A stretch of 64,000 nucleotides of DNA from Microbacterium sp. zg-B185. GTDB lineage: Bacteria > Actinomycetota > Actinomycetes > Actinomycetales > Microbacteriaceae. This document shows positions 1-10,717 of the stretch, piece after piece. Under the pieces are notes generated by a model. The model saw only the letters and a program-made list of their open reading frames with translations. It was not told the origin of the DNA and did no database searches. The translations under genes were made by a program, and so were the position numbers. Location: positions 1,612,001 through 1,676,000 of the forward strand of contig NZ_CP126739.1 of assembly GCF_030246885.1 (NCBI RefSeq). The letters are read 5' to 3'. Every line of letters starts with the position of its first letter. Positions within the stretch are counted from its first letter, which is position 1.

Positions 1-118
1 TCTCGGGGTCGGCGGCGGCGGGAGTCGCCATGCACGCGGAGAGCGCGAGGCCGCCGGCGGCGACCAGCGCGACCGCAGTCGCGACGCGTCTCTCGGTGTT
101 GGAATGGAACATGGACAC
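1..118 (-). CDS. N-terminus of a secreted lipoprotein (partial)
   Basis: Only the first ~39 codons lie in the window; the gene continues past the left edge. The reading begins with a short basic n-region, a hydrophobic stretch and a lipobox LSAC, so the product is exported and lipid-anchored at the cysteine. A strong AGGAGG lies five bases before a GTG at 118; an ATG follows two codons later at 112 and is the alternative start. The downstream part is missing, so the role cannot be told. ABC-transporter solute-binding proteins commonly start this way, but that is only a guess. It is divergent from the leuA leader region. Confidence 0.7.
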   Translation of the reverse strand, partial: MSMFHSNTERRVATAVALVAAGGLALSACMATPAAADPE

Positions 119-212
119 GGTTGCCTCCTGGCATAGGTAGGGAAGGAAGTCACCGGCCGGACCGGGAGGCGCGGCTGTTCGAGCCGTGCGCCGGGCGGCG
201 GCATTTGATGAC

Positions 213-238
213 TCAGAGCCCGCTTCCGGAGGCTCTGA
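213..238. repeat. 8-bp inverted repeat upstream of the leuA leader
   Basis: TCAGAGCC and GGCTCTGA form a perfect 8-bp inverted repeat around a 10-base loop, between the divergent lipoprotein and leuA leader genes. No T-run follows on either strand, so it does not look like a terminator. It could be an operator for either gene. Confidence 0.4.
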
Positions 239-273
239 TACATGCCCCTTCGCAACCTGCTCTCGCGGCGGTG

Positions 274-279
274 TATCGT
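274..279 (+). promoter_or_regulatory. -10 hexamer of the leuA leader transcript
   Basis: TATCGT fits the TAnnnT -10 consensus of actinobacterial housekeeping promoters and ends six bases before the ATG of the leader peptide. The leader mRNA would therefore be leaderless. No good -35 is visible. Confidence 0.5.
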
Positions 280-285
280 TGAGGA

Positions 286-314
286 ATGCGCTTCGGCCGG
301 CTCCTTCTTAGCCG

Positions 315-336
<22 letters not shown>
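286..336 (+). CDS. leuL: Leucine leader peptide (leuA attenuator)
   Basis: A 16-codon ORF, MRFGRLLLSRRDESSI, contains three consecutive leucine codons (CTC CTT CTT, 301-309), and two of them are the CTT codon, which is uncommon in this GC-rich genome. It ends 63 bases before leuA. A -10 hexamer lies six bases before its ATG, so it would be translated from a leaderless transcript. Short Leu-rich peptides ahead of leuA are known from other actinobacteria; ribosome stalling at the Leu codons under leucine shortage would alter folding of the RNA that follows. Supported by the position, the Leu run and the flanking inverted repeats; the peptide itself has no homology to check. Confidence 0.7.
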
Positions 337-2160
<1,824 letters not shown>

Positions 2161-2186
2161 CGTCGCAGCCGGCGCGCGTCGGCCGA

Positions 2187-2885
2187 TCAGGCGGAACGGC
2201 GACGCTTGATGATCGGCATGGCACCGGTCTCGGAGGCGACTTTGCGGCGGTAGAGCATGCGCTGCTCGGGCAGCGACAGGTCGAACACCACGGCCAGCAA
2301 CCGGATCACGGCGGTCAGGGACACCCCGGCGGTGGCGGCGATCGCCAGCGGCACCCCGAGGGCCTCCAGACCCGCCAGCAGGAAGCATCCGGTGGCTGCG
2401 GCGACGGCGTACAGCGAGCCGACGTGCATGATCGCCACCGGAATCCCCATGAACACGTCACGGAGGATTCCGCCGCCGACGGCGGAGCACACGCCGACGA
2501 AGACGGCGGGCACCAGCGGCAGTCCCATCGCCAGGGCCTTGCTGGTCCCGAACGCGCCGAACAGGCCGATCACCACGGCATCCATCCCGACGATGATCCC
2601 GTTGAGCTTGCTCAGCGGACCGGCCAGCAGCATTCCAAACAGCGCGGCCGCGATCGCGGTGAGCAGGTACCAGTTGCTCTGCAGCGTGGTCGGCGGCTCG
2701 TTCAGCAGCAGGTCGCGGATCAGCCCGCCGCCCATGCCGACTACGATGCCGATGATCGCCACACCCAGCAGATCCAGGCGCTGCTGACCCCGGAATCCCG
2801 AGGCGAACAGGGCGCCCTGGATCCCACCGAGCCCCACCGCCAGGAGGTCGGCCCACAGCGGGATCGTGAACACCTGCTCTTTCAT
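2187..2885 (-). CDS. TRIC-family (UPF0126) membrane channel protein
   Basis: A 232-residue integral membrane protein with about seven hydrophobic segments. It carries the two GGGxxRD signatures of the UPF0126/TRIC family, [12 protein letters not shown] and [12 protein letters not shown], one in each half of the internal duplication. Bacterial TRIC proteins are trimeric monovalent cation channels; the natural role is unsettled. The tail after the last membrane segment is short and basic. ATG at 2885 follows a clear GGAGG, so longer upstream readings that overlap recO can be dismissed. Convergent with leuA, divergent from recO. Confidence 0.9.
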   Translation of the reverse strand: MKEQVFTIPLWADLLAVGLGGIQGALFASGFRGQQRLDLLGVAIIGIVVGMGGGLIRDLLLNEPPTTLQSNWYLLTAIAAALFGMLLAGPLSKLNGIIVGMDAVVIGLFGAFGTSKALAMGLPLVPAVFVGVCSAVGGGILRDVFMGIPVAIMHVGSLYAVAAATGCFLLAGLEALGVPLAIAATAGVSLTAVIRLLAVVFDLSLPEQRMLYRRKVASETGAMPIIKRRRSA

Positions 2886-2973
2886 GCCTCCATTCTGGGA
2901 TGATCCCCGCAACAGCCCACACGCCCCGCCGTCAGACCGCGGCTCGGCGCACCGCGGGCAGGGCGGTGGCGAC

Positions 2974-2979
2974 CATAAT
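2974..2979 (+). promoter_or_regulatory. -10 hexamer of the recO-uppS transcript
   Basis: CATAAT (5 of 6 to TATAAT) ends six bases before the GTG start of recO, which has no separate Shine-Dalgarno sequence; the mRNA is probably leaderless. Confidence 0.55.
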
Positions 2980-2985
2980 TGGGGG

Positions 2986-3714
2986 GTGCCCACCTTCCGC
3001 GACGAGGTCGTGATCCTGCGCACCCACAAGCTGGGTGAAGCGGATCGCATCCTGACCATGCTCAGCCGCCGGCACGGCAAGCTCCGTGCCGTGGCCAAGG
3101 GGGTGCGACGCACCTCCTCGCGGTTCGGCGCCCGTCTGGAGCCGTTCATGGTGGCCGACGTGCTGCTGTATGAAGGCCGATCGCTGGACATCGTGCAGCA
3201 GGCGGAATCCCTCGGCTCGTACGGTGCCGAGATCGCGGTGCATTACGACCGGTACACGTCCGCGAACGCGATGGTGGAAGCGGCCGACCGGCTCAACGAG
3301 GCGGAAGCCACTGCGCAGCAGTACCTCCTGCTCGTCGGGGGCCTCCGCGCGCTCGCGCGCGGCGAGCACGTTCCCCGCAGCATCCTGGACTCCTATCTGC
3401 TGCGCGCCATGGCGCTCTCCGGATGGGCGCCCGGCCTCGCCGACTGCGCGCGATGCGGCGCAGCCGGCCCGCACGACACCTTCGTCGCGCAGCTCGGCGG
3501 GATGGTGTGCCGCGACTGCGCGCCCGTCGGCGCCGCCCGCGTGGATCTGCCCACCGCCGCTCTGCTGGTGGCGCTGATGGAGGGGGAGTGGGCCGTGGTG
3601 GACGCGGCATCCGCCCCCACCCGCGGATCGGCGTCCGGTCTGATCGCGGCGTACGCGCAGTGGCACCTGGAGCGCGGCATCCGGTCGCTGCAGCACGTCG
3701 AGGCTGCCACGTGA
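2986..3714 (+). CDS. recO: DNA repair protein RecO
   Basis: RecO of the RecFOR pathway loads RecA on gapped DNA. The 242-residue product has the N-terminal OB fold (begins [21 protein letters not shown]) and a C-terminal zinc finger with CARC at 154-157 and CRDC at 175-178. GTG at 2986 was chosen because a -10 hexamer sits six bases upstream and because homologues begin at this point. The stop codon overlaps the GTG of uppS by two bases, so the two are co-translated, a pairing common in actinobacteria. Confidence 0.95.
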   Translation: MPTFRDEVVILRTHKLGEADRILTMLSRRHGKLRAVAKGVRRTSSRFGARLEPFMVADVLLYEGRSLDIVQQAESLGSYGAEIAVHYDRYTSANAMVEAADRLNEAEATAQQYLLLVGGLRALARGEHVPRSILDSYLLRAMALSGWAPGLADCARCGAAGPHDTFVAQLGGMVCRDCAPVGAARVDLPTAALLVALMEGEWAVVDAASAPTRGSASGLIAAYAQWHLERGIRSLQHVEAAT

Positions 3715-4523
3715 GCCCGAAGCCGTTCACCCATCGCGACGCCGTCCCCTACAAGAGCGTCGACTGGACCGGACTGTATCCGCCGACGTTCCCGCAGGGA
3801 AAGGTTCCCGCGCACGTCGCGATCGTCATGGACGGCAACGGCCGGTGGGCGAACCGCCGAGGTCAGACCCGCATCGAAGGGCACCGCGCGGGCGAGGCGG
3901 CGCTGCTGGATGTCGTCGCCGGAGCCATTCAGGCCGGGGTGCGACACCTCAGCGTGTACGCCTTCTCGACCGAGAACTGGAGCCGCTCGCCGGAGGAGGT
4001 CCGGTTCCTGATGGGATTCAACCGCGATGTCCTGCACCGGCGCAGGGATCAGCTGAACGAATGGGGCGTGCGGGTGCGCTGGTCGGGGCGCAAACCCCGG
4101 CTGTGGGGATCGGTCATCAAGGAACTGCAGTACGCCGAGCGCCTCACCGCGGGCAACGACGTGCTGACCCTCACGATGTGCGTCAACTACGGCGGCCGGG
4201 TGGAGATCGTCGACGCGATGCGTTCGATCGGGGAGGACATCGCCGCGGGGCGCCTGCGTCCCTCGGCGGTCACCGAGAAGCTCGTCCAGAAGCGGCTCTA
4301 CCAGCCCGACATGCCCGACGTGGACCTGTTCGTGCGCTCCAGCGGAGAGCAGCGGACCTCGAACTTCCTGCTCTGGGAGTCCGCCTACGCCGAGTTCGTC
4401 TTCCTGGACACACTGTGGCCGGATTTCACCCGCACGGAGCTGTGGAACGCGATCGGTCTGTACGTGAATCGTGATCGCCGTTTCGGCGGAGCCGTGGACA
4501 CCCCGGAGATCCCCGCGCTCTGA
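3711..4523 (+). CDS. uppS: Isoprenyl (polyprenyl) diphosphate synthase, cis type
   Basis: Adds isopentenyl units in cis to an allylic diphosphate to make the polyprenyl carrier lipid for cell-wall precursors. The catalytic [13 protein letters not shown] block places the essential Asp at residue 41; the [24 protein letters not shown] and FLDTLWPDF motifs of cis-prenyltransferases follow in order. 270 residues, a normal length. GTG 3711 overlaps the recO stop. Actinobacteria often have two such enzymes of different chain length; which one this is cannot be settled from sequence alone. Confidence 0.93.
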   Translation: MSPKPFTHRDAVPYKSVDWTGLYPPTFPQGKVPAHVAIVMDGNGRWANRRGQTRIEGHRAGEAALLDVVAGAIQAGVRHLSVYAFSTENWSRSPEEVRFLMGFNRDVLHRRRDQLNEWGVRVRWSGRKPRLWGSVIKELQYAERLTAGNDVLTLTMCVNYGGRVEIVDAMRSIGEDIAAGRLRPSAVTEKLVQKRLYQPDMPDVDLFVRSSGEQRTSNFLLWESAYAEFVFLDTLWPDFTRTELWNAIGLYVNRDRRFGGAVDTPEIPAL

Positions 4524-4530
4524 GCAGCGG

Positions 4531-5616
4531 TCACTGCCACAATTCGGCTTCGGTCCGCGTGTACTCGCGCTGGAGCCAGTCGCCGAACCGGGGAAGCGCG
4601 AGGCAGCTCGCGTCGTCATGACACCCGATCACCACCGAGTCCCCGGCCGCGTAGGCGCGGAACGCGGCGATCTTGCTCTCCAGAAGCGGACCGGCCAGGT
4701 TCGGCGGGTACTCCACCGTCTGGTACCCCACCGCGTACCTGACCAGGCTCTCCGGCAAACCGGCCGCCTGCCACGCCGCCCGACCCAGGATGCCGGTGAT
4801 GGCATGGTCGGCGTGATCGCCCTTGGCCCATCGCTGCGCACTTCCGGGAACATGCGTGTGGAGCGTGGTCGGCGCGAACTGTCCGACCAGTTCGCGCAGC
4901 GAGTCGACGATCTGACCCCAGCTGAGCTGGTACGCGCCGCCGACGCTGGGGATCGTCAGGATCTTGTCGGCGGCGAGTTTGGCGAGGCTGAGCTCGCCGG
5001 TGGCGGGGTAGCCCTGTCCGTAGAGGTTTCCGTCCGGCAGGTGGAAGAAGACGATGGACAGGCGCGGGTCGTCCGCGGGCTGCCACACGGTCGTCTGCGC
5101 ACCGGTGGACAGCGTCACCGACTGGGCAGCCCACGGGGTGCTCGCGCCGCGCATGACGTCGTAGGCGCGCATGAGGCCGGCTTCCCTGCCGTTCGAGTAG
5201 TCGGCTCCGCGGCCGGCATCACCCGAGGTCAGGAACACCGTCCGCACGCAGTTTCCCGCCGCGATGTCGGCGCCGATCACGGTCTGGAGGAAGAGCAGGT
5301 CGTCATCGGGGTGAGCCCACACCGACATCGTCGTCGCGGTGCAGGGTGGTGGCGTCGGCACCGCGGTGGGCGGCGCGGTCTCGTCGGGGGAAGGGTCGGG
5401 GGAAGGGGAAGAGGAAGGGGAAGAGGAAGGGGAAGAGGGAGGAGGCGGGGGCGCCGCGGCGGCGGTCTGCTCGGGTTCGATTCCGTCGAACCCCGGGACC
5501 GCGCCGGTGGTGCAGCCGCCGAGTGCGAGGACGCCGATGACGGCAGCTGCGACCGCGAACGTGCGGATGGACCGCACCCGCAGGGCGACCGTGCGTGTGA
5601 ACCGGGCCATGGCCAC
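4531..5616 (-). CDS. PIG-L family deacetylase lipoprotein
   Basis: A 361-residue exported protein with an N-terminal signal and lipobox LGGC (Cys 35), then a ~50-residue linker of Pro, Ser, Ala and Asp, then a PIG-L/LmbE-type domain. Metal-binding motifs are AHPDDD at 101-106 and HADHAITG in the C-terminal half, the usual D..H pair for a zinc-dependent N-deacetylase. Family members deacetylate GlcNAc-linked substrates; a surface location suggests a cell-envelope or polysaccharide substrate, which is inference. The start may be GTG 5616 or ATG 5610. A second homologue lies immediately upstream on the same strand, about 100 bases away. Confidence 0.85.
   Translation of the reverse strand: MAMARFTRTVALRVRSIRTFAVAAAVIGVLALGGCTTGAVPGFDGIEPEQTAAAAPPPPPSSPSSSPSSSPSPDPSPDETAPPTAVPTPPPCTATTMSVWAHPDDDLLFLQTVIGADIAAGNCVRTVFLTSGDAGRGADYSNGREAGLMRAYDVMRGASTPWAAQSVTLSTGAQTTVWQPADDPRLSIVFFHLPDGNLYGQGYPATGELSLAKLAADKILTIPSVGGAYQLSWGQIVDSLRELVGQFAPTTLHTHVPGSAQRWAKGDHADHAITGILGRAAWQAAGLPESLVRYAVGYQTVEYPPNLAGPLLESKIAAFRAYAAGDSVVIGCHDDASCLALPRFGDWLQREYTRTEAELWQ
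5393..5440. repeat. 12-bp purine tandem repeat inside the PIG-L linker
   Basis: The unit AAGGGGAAGAGG (plus strand) is repeated about three times in the stretch coding for the Pro/Ser linker. It is in frame, so unit gain or loss would change linker length by four residues without breaking the gene. The strand asymmetry (purine-only) is also unusual. Confidence 0.75.
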
Positions 5617-5717
5617 CGTTCCCGAAGCTGCTGTGTGTGCGCATCCCCTCGGGGACGTCTTCGATCATCCCACACGGTTCGTCGGGCCCGGTGTGTGCGG
5701 CGCACCGGGGGTGCAGC

Positions 5718-6830
5718 TCATCCGGCGGGGAACAGCTCAGCATCCGTCGCCAGGTAGCTGCGCTGCAGCCACGCGCCGAAACGGGGCATGGCCAGGCACG
5801 CGGCATCCGTCGCGCACGTCACGACGGAGTCCTGCGCGGCGTAGACCCGGAACGCGTCGATCTTGCGGATCAGCGTGTCGCCGGTGACGTTGATCGTGAA
5901 CGACTCGGAGGGGTAGCCCACGGCGTAGCGGACCTCGCCGGCGGGAAACCCCGCGCGCTGCCATGCCGCGCGGGCGTATATCCCGGTCGCGCCGTGATCG
6001 GGGTGGTCTCCCGCGGCGTGCATGGCCGCATCCGCAGGCACATGCGTGAGGAGGTGCGCCGGGTGATAGGCCAGGACCAGCTCTGCGAGCGAGGCGACGA
6101 GCGTCTCGGAGGACAGCGGCGGAGCGCCGTAGATCGGGGCGAGCACCGGCAGCACGCCGCTGAGCAGCTTCGGCAGGCTGGCGTAGCCGGTGGAGGCGAA
6201 CCCGTCGCCGCTGACGTTGCCGTCCGGCAGGCGAAGGAAGGCCACCGTGATGTCGGGGTCATCCTCCGGCGACCACTGGCTCAGCACCGCGCCGGACAGG
6301 AGGGTGACGGGGCGCTCCGCCCAGAACCCCTGCTGTCCGCGCATCGTGTTGTACGCGCGCAGGATGCCCAGCTCGCGCCCCTTCGAGTAGTCCGTGCCTC
6401 GGCCCGCGTCGGATGCGGTGAGGAAGACGGAGCGGATGCAGTCTCCGCCGGCGATCGCATCCTGGAGGGTGGGATTGCCGAAGATGAGGTCGTCGTCATA
6501 GTGCGCCCAGATGGACATCGTGACGGCAGTGGCGCACGCGGTGTCCGCGGGCGAGACCGGCACGGGCGGGGCAGGTGGGGCGGGCGGCGCCGGAGGGGGA
6601 GTCGGGGTGGGCGTCACCGACGGAGTCGGCGTCGCGGATGGGCTGGGCGTGAGCGATGGGGTCGGCGATGCGCCGCCGAGCAGCTGTCCCACCTGACCGC
6701 TGGCCACGGCCGCGCCGGCAAGACCGAACAGGCCGACGGCGAGTATGCCGATCGACCATCCTAACGTCGCCCCCAAGCGACGTGATCGTCGCGCTGCACT
6801 ATCAGCGCGACGGGTTCCCCTGACCCGCAC
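5718..6830 (-). CDS. PIG-L family deacetylase, membrane-anchored paralogue
   Basis: A 370-residue relative of the neighbouring deacetylase, with one N-terminal hydrophobic segment (about 24-44), no lipobox cysteine, then a long Pro/Thr/Ser stalk (about 54-92) and the catalytic domain. The first metal motif reads AHYDDD (109-114), with Tyr replacing the usual Pro; the second, HPDHGATG, is normal. The pair looks like a tandem duplication with divergent anchors. GTG 6830 is the assigned start; no strong ribosome site decides it. Divergent from the DsbA-like gene. Confidence 0.82.
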   Translation of the reverse strand: MRVRGTRRADSAARRSRRLGATLGWSIGILAVGLFGLAGAAVASGQVGQLLGGASPTPSLTPSPSATPTPSVTPTPTPPPAPPAPPAPPVPVSPADTACATAVTMSIWAHYDDDLIFGNPTLQDAIAGGDCIRSVFLTASDAGRGTDYSKGRELGILRAYNTMRGQQGFWAERPVTLLSGAVLSQWSPEDDPDITVAFLRLPDGNVSGDGFASTGYASLPKLLSGVLPVLAPIYGAPPLSSETLVASLAELVLAYHPAHLLTHVPADAAMHAAGDHPDHGATGIYARAAWQRAGFPAGEVRYAVGYPSESFTINVTGDTLIRKIDAFRVYAAQDSVVTCATDAACLAMPRFGAWLQRSYLATDAELFPAG

Positions 6831-6930
6831 GATGCCTCACCGAGTTCTCCGCGCACTCCCCGGGTGGACACGTGCGCCGGGGTCATCATTGCACAAAGTC
6901 ACACAACTCCCGTTCCGTGGTGCACGATGT

Positions 6931-6942
6931 CGGGAATTCCCG
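6931..6942. repeat. 12-bp perfect palindrome in a divergent intergenic region
   Basis: CGGGAATTCCCG lies 25 bases before the DsbA-like gene and ~100 bases from the divergent deacetylase start. Its symmetry and position suit an operator, but 12 bases is short and chance cannot be excluded. Confidence 0.35.
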
Positions 6943-6967
6943 TTCGACCGGCGTGGTTGCAGGCAAA

Positions 6968-7642
6968 ATGACGGATGCCATAAAGATCGACGTGTGGAGT
7001 GACATCGCCTGCCCCTGGTGCTACATCGGGAAGCGAAATCTGGAGAAAGGGCTGGAGCAGGCATCCGGTGACGCGGATGCTCCCGACGTGCAGGTCGAGT
7101 TCCACTCGTTCGAGCTCTCGCCGGACACCCCGGTCGATTTCGAGGGCGGCGAAGAGGAGTATCTCTGCCGCCACAAGGGGATCTCGCCGGAGCAGGCTCG
7201 CGAGATGCTCGCGCGGGTCACCGGTGTCGCAGAAGACGCCGGACTGGCATACCGCTTCGATCTGCTCAAGCACACCAACACCGTCAAAGCCCACGAGCTG
7301 CTGCATTTCGCCAAGGAGCAGGGACGGCAGCACGAGGTGGCCGAGCGGCTGATGTCCGCCTACTTCACCGAGGGACGCCACCTCGGTCGCGACGACGAGC
7401 TGGTCTCGCTGGCCACCGACGTCGGACTGGACGCGGACGCAGCGCGTGAGGCGCTGCAGAGCGGACGCTATCTGCCCGCCGTGCGGGCCGACCAGGCGCG
7501 GGCGAGCGCGTACGGCATCAACGGCGTGCCGTTCTTCGTCATCGACGGAAAGTACGGCGTCTCCGGAGCTCAGCCCGCAGAGGCATTCGCGCAGATCGTC
7601 CGTCAGGTCTGGGACGAACGCCGGGAACCCGTCCAGGCCTGA
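6968..7642 (+). CDS. DsbA family oxidoreductase (FrnE-like)
   Basis: A 224-residue cytosolic thioredoxin-fold protein with the active site CPWC at 15-18 right after the first beta strand (VWSDIACPWCYIGKR), the helical insertion of the DsbA family, and the cis-Pro loop GVPFFVIDG near 188. No signal peptide. This is the FrnE/2-hydroxychromene-2-carboxylate-isomerase-like group, implicated in thiol-disulfide chemistry and oxidative stress; the next gene is a thiol peroxidase, which fits. The ATG has no strong Shine-Dalgarno sequence. Confidence 0.9.
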   Translation: MTDAIKIDVWSDIACPWCYIGKRNLEKGLEQASGDADAPDVQVEFHSFELSPDTPVDFEGGEEEYLCRHKGISPEQAREMLARVTGVAEDAGLAYRFDLLKHTNTVKAHELLHFAKEQGRQHEVAERLMSAYFTEGRHLGRDDELVSLATDVGLDADAAREALQSGRYLPAVRADQARASAYGINGVPFFVIDGKYGVSGAQPAEAFAQIVRQVWDERREPVQA

Positions 7643-7657
7643 GCCGGCTCAGCGGGC

Positions 7658-8161
7658 TCAGCGGGGAAGGTTGGACTCGATCAGCTCGACGATCGCCGGG
7701 TCGTCGGGCTTGACCTTCGGCCGGAACCGGTGGATGTCGCCGCCGGGGGTGACCAGGAACTTCTCGAAGTTCCACAGGATCGGGCCTTTGGCGCCCTCGG
7801 CGTCGTCCGCCTTCTTCAGCGCCTTGTAGAGCGGGGCTGCCTTGCCGCCGTTGACCTTCACCTTGTCCAGGATGGGGAAGGAGACGCCCCAGGTGGTCGC
7901 ACAGTACTCGAGGATCTCCTCCATCGAGCCCGGCTCCTGTCCCATGAACTGGTTGCAGGGGAAGCCGAGTACGGTGAACCCGCGGTCCCCGTACGTCCGT
8001 TGCAGCTCCTCGAGCTGCTCGTACTGCGGGGCCAATCCGCACTTGGATGCCACGTTCACGATGAGCACCACCTGATCGCCGTAGTCAGCAAGAGTGGCCG
8101 TACCGCCATCGGCGGTGTCGAACGGGATGCTGCGCAGATCGGTCTTGGTCGCCTCTGTCAT
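7658..8161 (-). CDS. Glutathione-peroxidase family thiol peroxidase
   Basis: A 167-residue GPx-fold peroxidase. The peroxidatic residue is Cys 41 in VNVASKCGLAPQY, so it is the cysteine rather than selenocysteine type; the catalytic WNFEKFLV motif follows near 130. Actinobacterial homologues usually take electrons from thioredoxin. ATG 8161 was preferred over an in-frame GTG two codons upstream because a -10 hexamer TAGCCT (8173-8168) ends six bases before it. It converges with the DsbA-like gene. Confidence 0.92.
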   Translation of the reverse strand: MTEATKTDLRSIPFDTADGGTATLADYGDQVVLIVNVASKCGLAPQYEQLEELQRTYGDRGFTVLGFPCNQFMGQEPGSMEEILEYCATTWGVSFPILDKVKVNGGKAAPLYKALKKADDAEGAKGPILWNFEKFLVTPGGDIHRFRPKVKPDDPAIVELIESNLPR

Positions 8162-8217
8162 ATCCACAGGCTAGCGCGCAGGCCGGTACCCAGCCTCGTT
8201 CTGGGAGAATGGACGCT

Positions 8218-9384
8218 GTGACCACTGCCATCGCTCCCGCATCCGCCCTGCGCATCGGGCCTATCGCGCTGGACGCGCCGGTCGTACTGGCGCCGATGGC
8301 CGGCATCACGAACACCGCTTTCCGTCGCCTCTGTCGTGAGTACGGCGCCGGACTGTACGTCTCCGAGATGATCACCTCCCGTGCACTGGTCGAGCGGAAC
8401 GCCACGACCATGCGCCTGATCACGCACCACGAATCCGAGACGCCGCGGTCCATCCAGCTGTACGGCGTGGACCCCGCCACCGTCGAAGCGGCCGTGCGCG
8501 TGCTCGTCTCAGAAGACCGGGCCGACCACATCGACCTGAACTTCGGGTGTCCCGTCCCAAAAGTCACTCGCAAGGGCGGCGGTGCGGCGCTGCCGTGGAA
8601 ACTCGAGCTCTTCACAGAGATCGTCTCGCGTGCGGCGCGCGCAGCGGGCGAGATCCCCCTGACGATCAAGATGCGCAAGGGCATCGACTCCGACCACCTC
8701 ACCTTCTTGGATGCCGGCCGGATCGCCGAGGACGCGGGGGTGGCGGCCATCGCGCTGCACGCCCGCACCGCCTCGGAGTTCTACTCCGGAGAGGCGGACT
8801 GGAGTGCCATCGCCGCGCTCAAGCAGGCGGTGACCAGCGTGCCGGTTCTGGGCAACGGCGATATCTGGGCGGCGGAGGACGCGGTCCGCATGATGGCCGA
8901 GACCGGCTGCGACGGCGTGGTCGTCGGGCGCGGATGCCTGGGTCGCCCGTGGCTGTTCGGCGACCTGGCCCGTGCGCTCGGCGCTCCGGGGATCGCCGCC
9001 GGCGATCCGGTGGATGCGACACTCGGGTTCGTCGCGCGCGCCTTCCGCCGGCACGCGGAACTGCTGGTGGAGTTCTTCGAGGACGAGGGACGCGGATGCC
9101 GCGACATCCGCAAGCATGTCGCCTGGTATTTCAAGGGCTACCCGGTCGGGGGCGACACCCGTGCGGCACTGGCGACGGCGTCCACGCTGGAGGAGATCGA
9201 CGCTCTCCTCGCGACGCTCGATCTGGAAGCGCCCTACCCGGGCGCTCCGGCAGAAGGCCAGCGCGGTCGCTCCGGCACCCCGAAACGGCCGGCGCTCCCG
9301 GACGGCTGGCTGGATTCGCGAGTCCTCGGGGTCGAGGCATCCTGCACCCTGGCCGAAGCGGAACTGGACACCAGTGGCGGCTGA
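8218..9384 (+). CDS. dusB: tRNA-dihydrouridine synthase
   Basis: FMN enzyme that reduces uridines in the tRNA D-loop. TIM-barrel start LDAPVVLAPMAGITNTAFR, catalytic Cys 111 in NFGCPVPKV and the FMN phosphate motif VVVGRGCLGRPW are all present; 388 residues. GTG 8218 is preferred: GAGAAT ends seven bases before it and GGGAGA could also act as a ribosome site; an in-frame ATG lies three codons upstream at 8209. Start of a dusB-dgt-dnaG run; its end overlaps the dgt start by 11 bases. Confidence 0.93.
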   Translation: MTTAIAPASALRIGPIALDAPVVLAPMAGITNTAFRRLCREYGAGLYVSEMITSRALVERNATTMRLITHHESETPRSIQLYGVDPATVEAAVRVLVSEDRADHIDLNFGCPVPKVTRKGGGAALPWKLELFTEIVSRAARAAGEIPLTIKMRKGIDSDHLTFLDAGRIAEDAGVAAIALHARTASEFYSGEADWSAIAALKQAVTSVPVLGNGDIWAAEDAVRMMAETGCDGVVVGRGCLGRPWLFGDLARALGAPGIAAGDPVDATLGFVARAFRRHAELLVEFFEDEGRGCRDIRKHVAWYFKGYPVGGDTRAALATASTLEEIDALLATLDLEAPYPGAPAEGQRGRSGTPKRPALPDGWLDSRVLGVEASCTLAEAELDTSGG

Positions 9385-10717
9385 TGGTGCGCTGCGGCTG
9401 TCCACCGAGCGCCCCTCAGGCTATGACGACGCGGACGCCGCGCGCTTCTACACCGAGCACCACCGCTCTCGCCGCGACGACTTCGCGCGTGACCGGGCGC
9501 GCGTGCTGCATTCGGCCGCACTTCGCCGGCTGGCGGCCAAGACCCAGGTGCTCAGCCCGGCCAGCCCCGCGGATTTCGCCCGCAACCGGCTCACCCACTC
9601 GCTCGAGGTCGCCCAGGTGGGCCGGGAGCTGGCCACCGCGCTGCAGCTCTCGCCCGATGTCGTCGACACCGCCTGCCTCAGTCACGACCTCGGCCATCCG
9701 CCGTTCGGCCACAACGGCGAACGCGCCCTCAACGACTGGGCTGCAGACTGCGGCGGGTTCGAGGGCAACGCGCAGACGCTGCGCATCCTGACCCGGCTGG
9801 AGCCGAAGGTGATCGACCAGGCGGGGCGCAGCCACGGTCTGAACCTGACCCGGGCGAGCCTGGACGCCACCTGCAAGTATCCCTGGACGTCCGAGCACCC
9901 GCTGCCCGATCCCGGCGGCAGGCTGAAGTTCGGGGTGTATCCGGACGACGAGGACGTCTTCCGCTGGCTCCGCGCCGACGCCCCCGGGCGTGTGCGCTGC
10001 ATCGAGGCTGAGGTCATGGACCTCTCCGATGACATCGCCTATTCGGTGCACGACTTCGAGGACGCGATCGTCAACGGCTATCTGGACCCGGCGTTCCTGT
10101 CCGCCGGTTCCGAGCACGCCGCGCTGCTGTCTGCGATCCAGTCCTGGGTCGGCTTCGACTTCGCGCGCGACGAGCTCGAAGACGCCCTGTACCGGCTGAT
10201 GCGCCTGCCCGAGTGGATCGCCTCCTTCGACGGGACGCGGGCGTCCCACGCGCGACTGAAGAACCTCACGTCCGATCTGATCGGCCGATTCGCGCGGGCC
10301 GCGACGACGGCGACCCGCGAGGCCCACGCCACCTCTGTGCTGACGCGCTATCGTGCTCACGTCGTCGTGCCGCGGGTGGTGGAGGCCGAGATGGCCGTCC
10401 TCAAGGGCATCATCGGGGCGGTGGTCGTATCGATCGAAGGACGCAAGAGCGTGTACAAGGAGCAGCGCCGGGTGCTCAAACGGCTGGCGACGGCGCTCTG
10501 GGAGCGACCGGAGGAGCTGGACGCCGTGTACGCCGAGGACTTCCGTGATGCGCAGACCGATGCCGCGCGCCGCCGCGTGGTCGTCGACCAGGTCGCCAGC
10601 CTGACCGACCAGCATGCGATCGCATGGCACGGCCGCCTCGTCGGCGAGGTGGACGCCGCATCGCTGGGGGTGTGGGCCCCCCGGGCGTCGCGCCCCGGTC
10701 GCGGGGTCGAGAGCTGA
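9374..10717 (+). CDS. dgt: Deoxyguanosinetriphosphate triphosphohydrolase-like protein
   Basis: HD-domain dNTP triphosphohydrolase (447 residues), hydrolysing dNTP to deoxynucleoside and triphosphate. Metal ligands: His 75 in NRLTHSLEVAQ and His 104-Asp 105 in SHDLGHPPFGHNGE; MDLSDDIAYSVHD supplies the later Asp. The assigned GTG lies inside the end of dusB, and the stop overlaps dnaG by one base, so the three genes are translationally coupled. The pairing of dgt with DNA primase is widely conserved in actinobacteria. Confidence 0.92.
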   Translation: MAADGALRLSTERPSGYDDADAARFYTEHHRSRRDDFARDRARVLHSAALRRLAAKTQVLSPASPADFARNRLTHSLEVAQVGRELATALQLSPDVVDTACLSHDLGHPPFGHNGERALNDWAADCGGFEGNAQTLRILTRLEPKVIDQAGRSHGLNLTRASLDATCKYPWTSEHPLPDPGGRLKFGVYPDDEDVFRWLRADAPGRVRCIEAEVMDLSDDIAYSVHDFEDAIVNGYLDPAFLSAGSEHAALLSAIQSWVGFDFARDELEDALYRLMRLPEWIASFDGTRASHARLKNLTSDLIGRFARAATTATREAHATSVLTRYRAHVVVPRVVEAEMAVLKGIIGAVVVSIEGRKSVYKEQRRVLKRLATALWERPEELDAVYAEDFRDAQTDAARRRVVVDQVASLTDQHAIAWHGRLVGEVDAASLGVWAPRASRPGRGVES

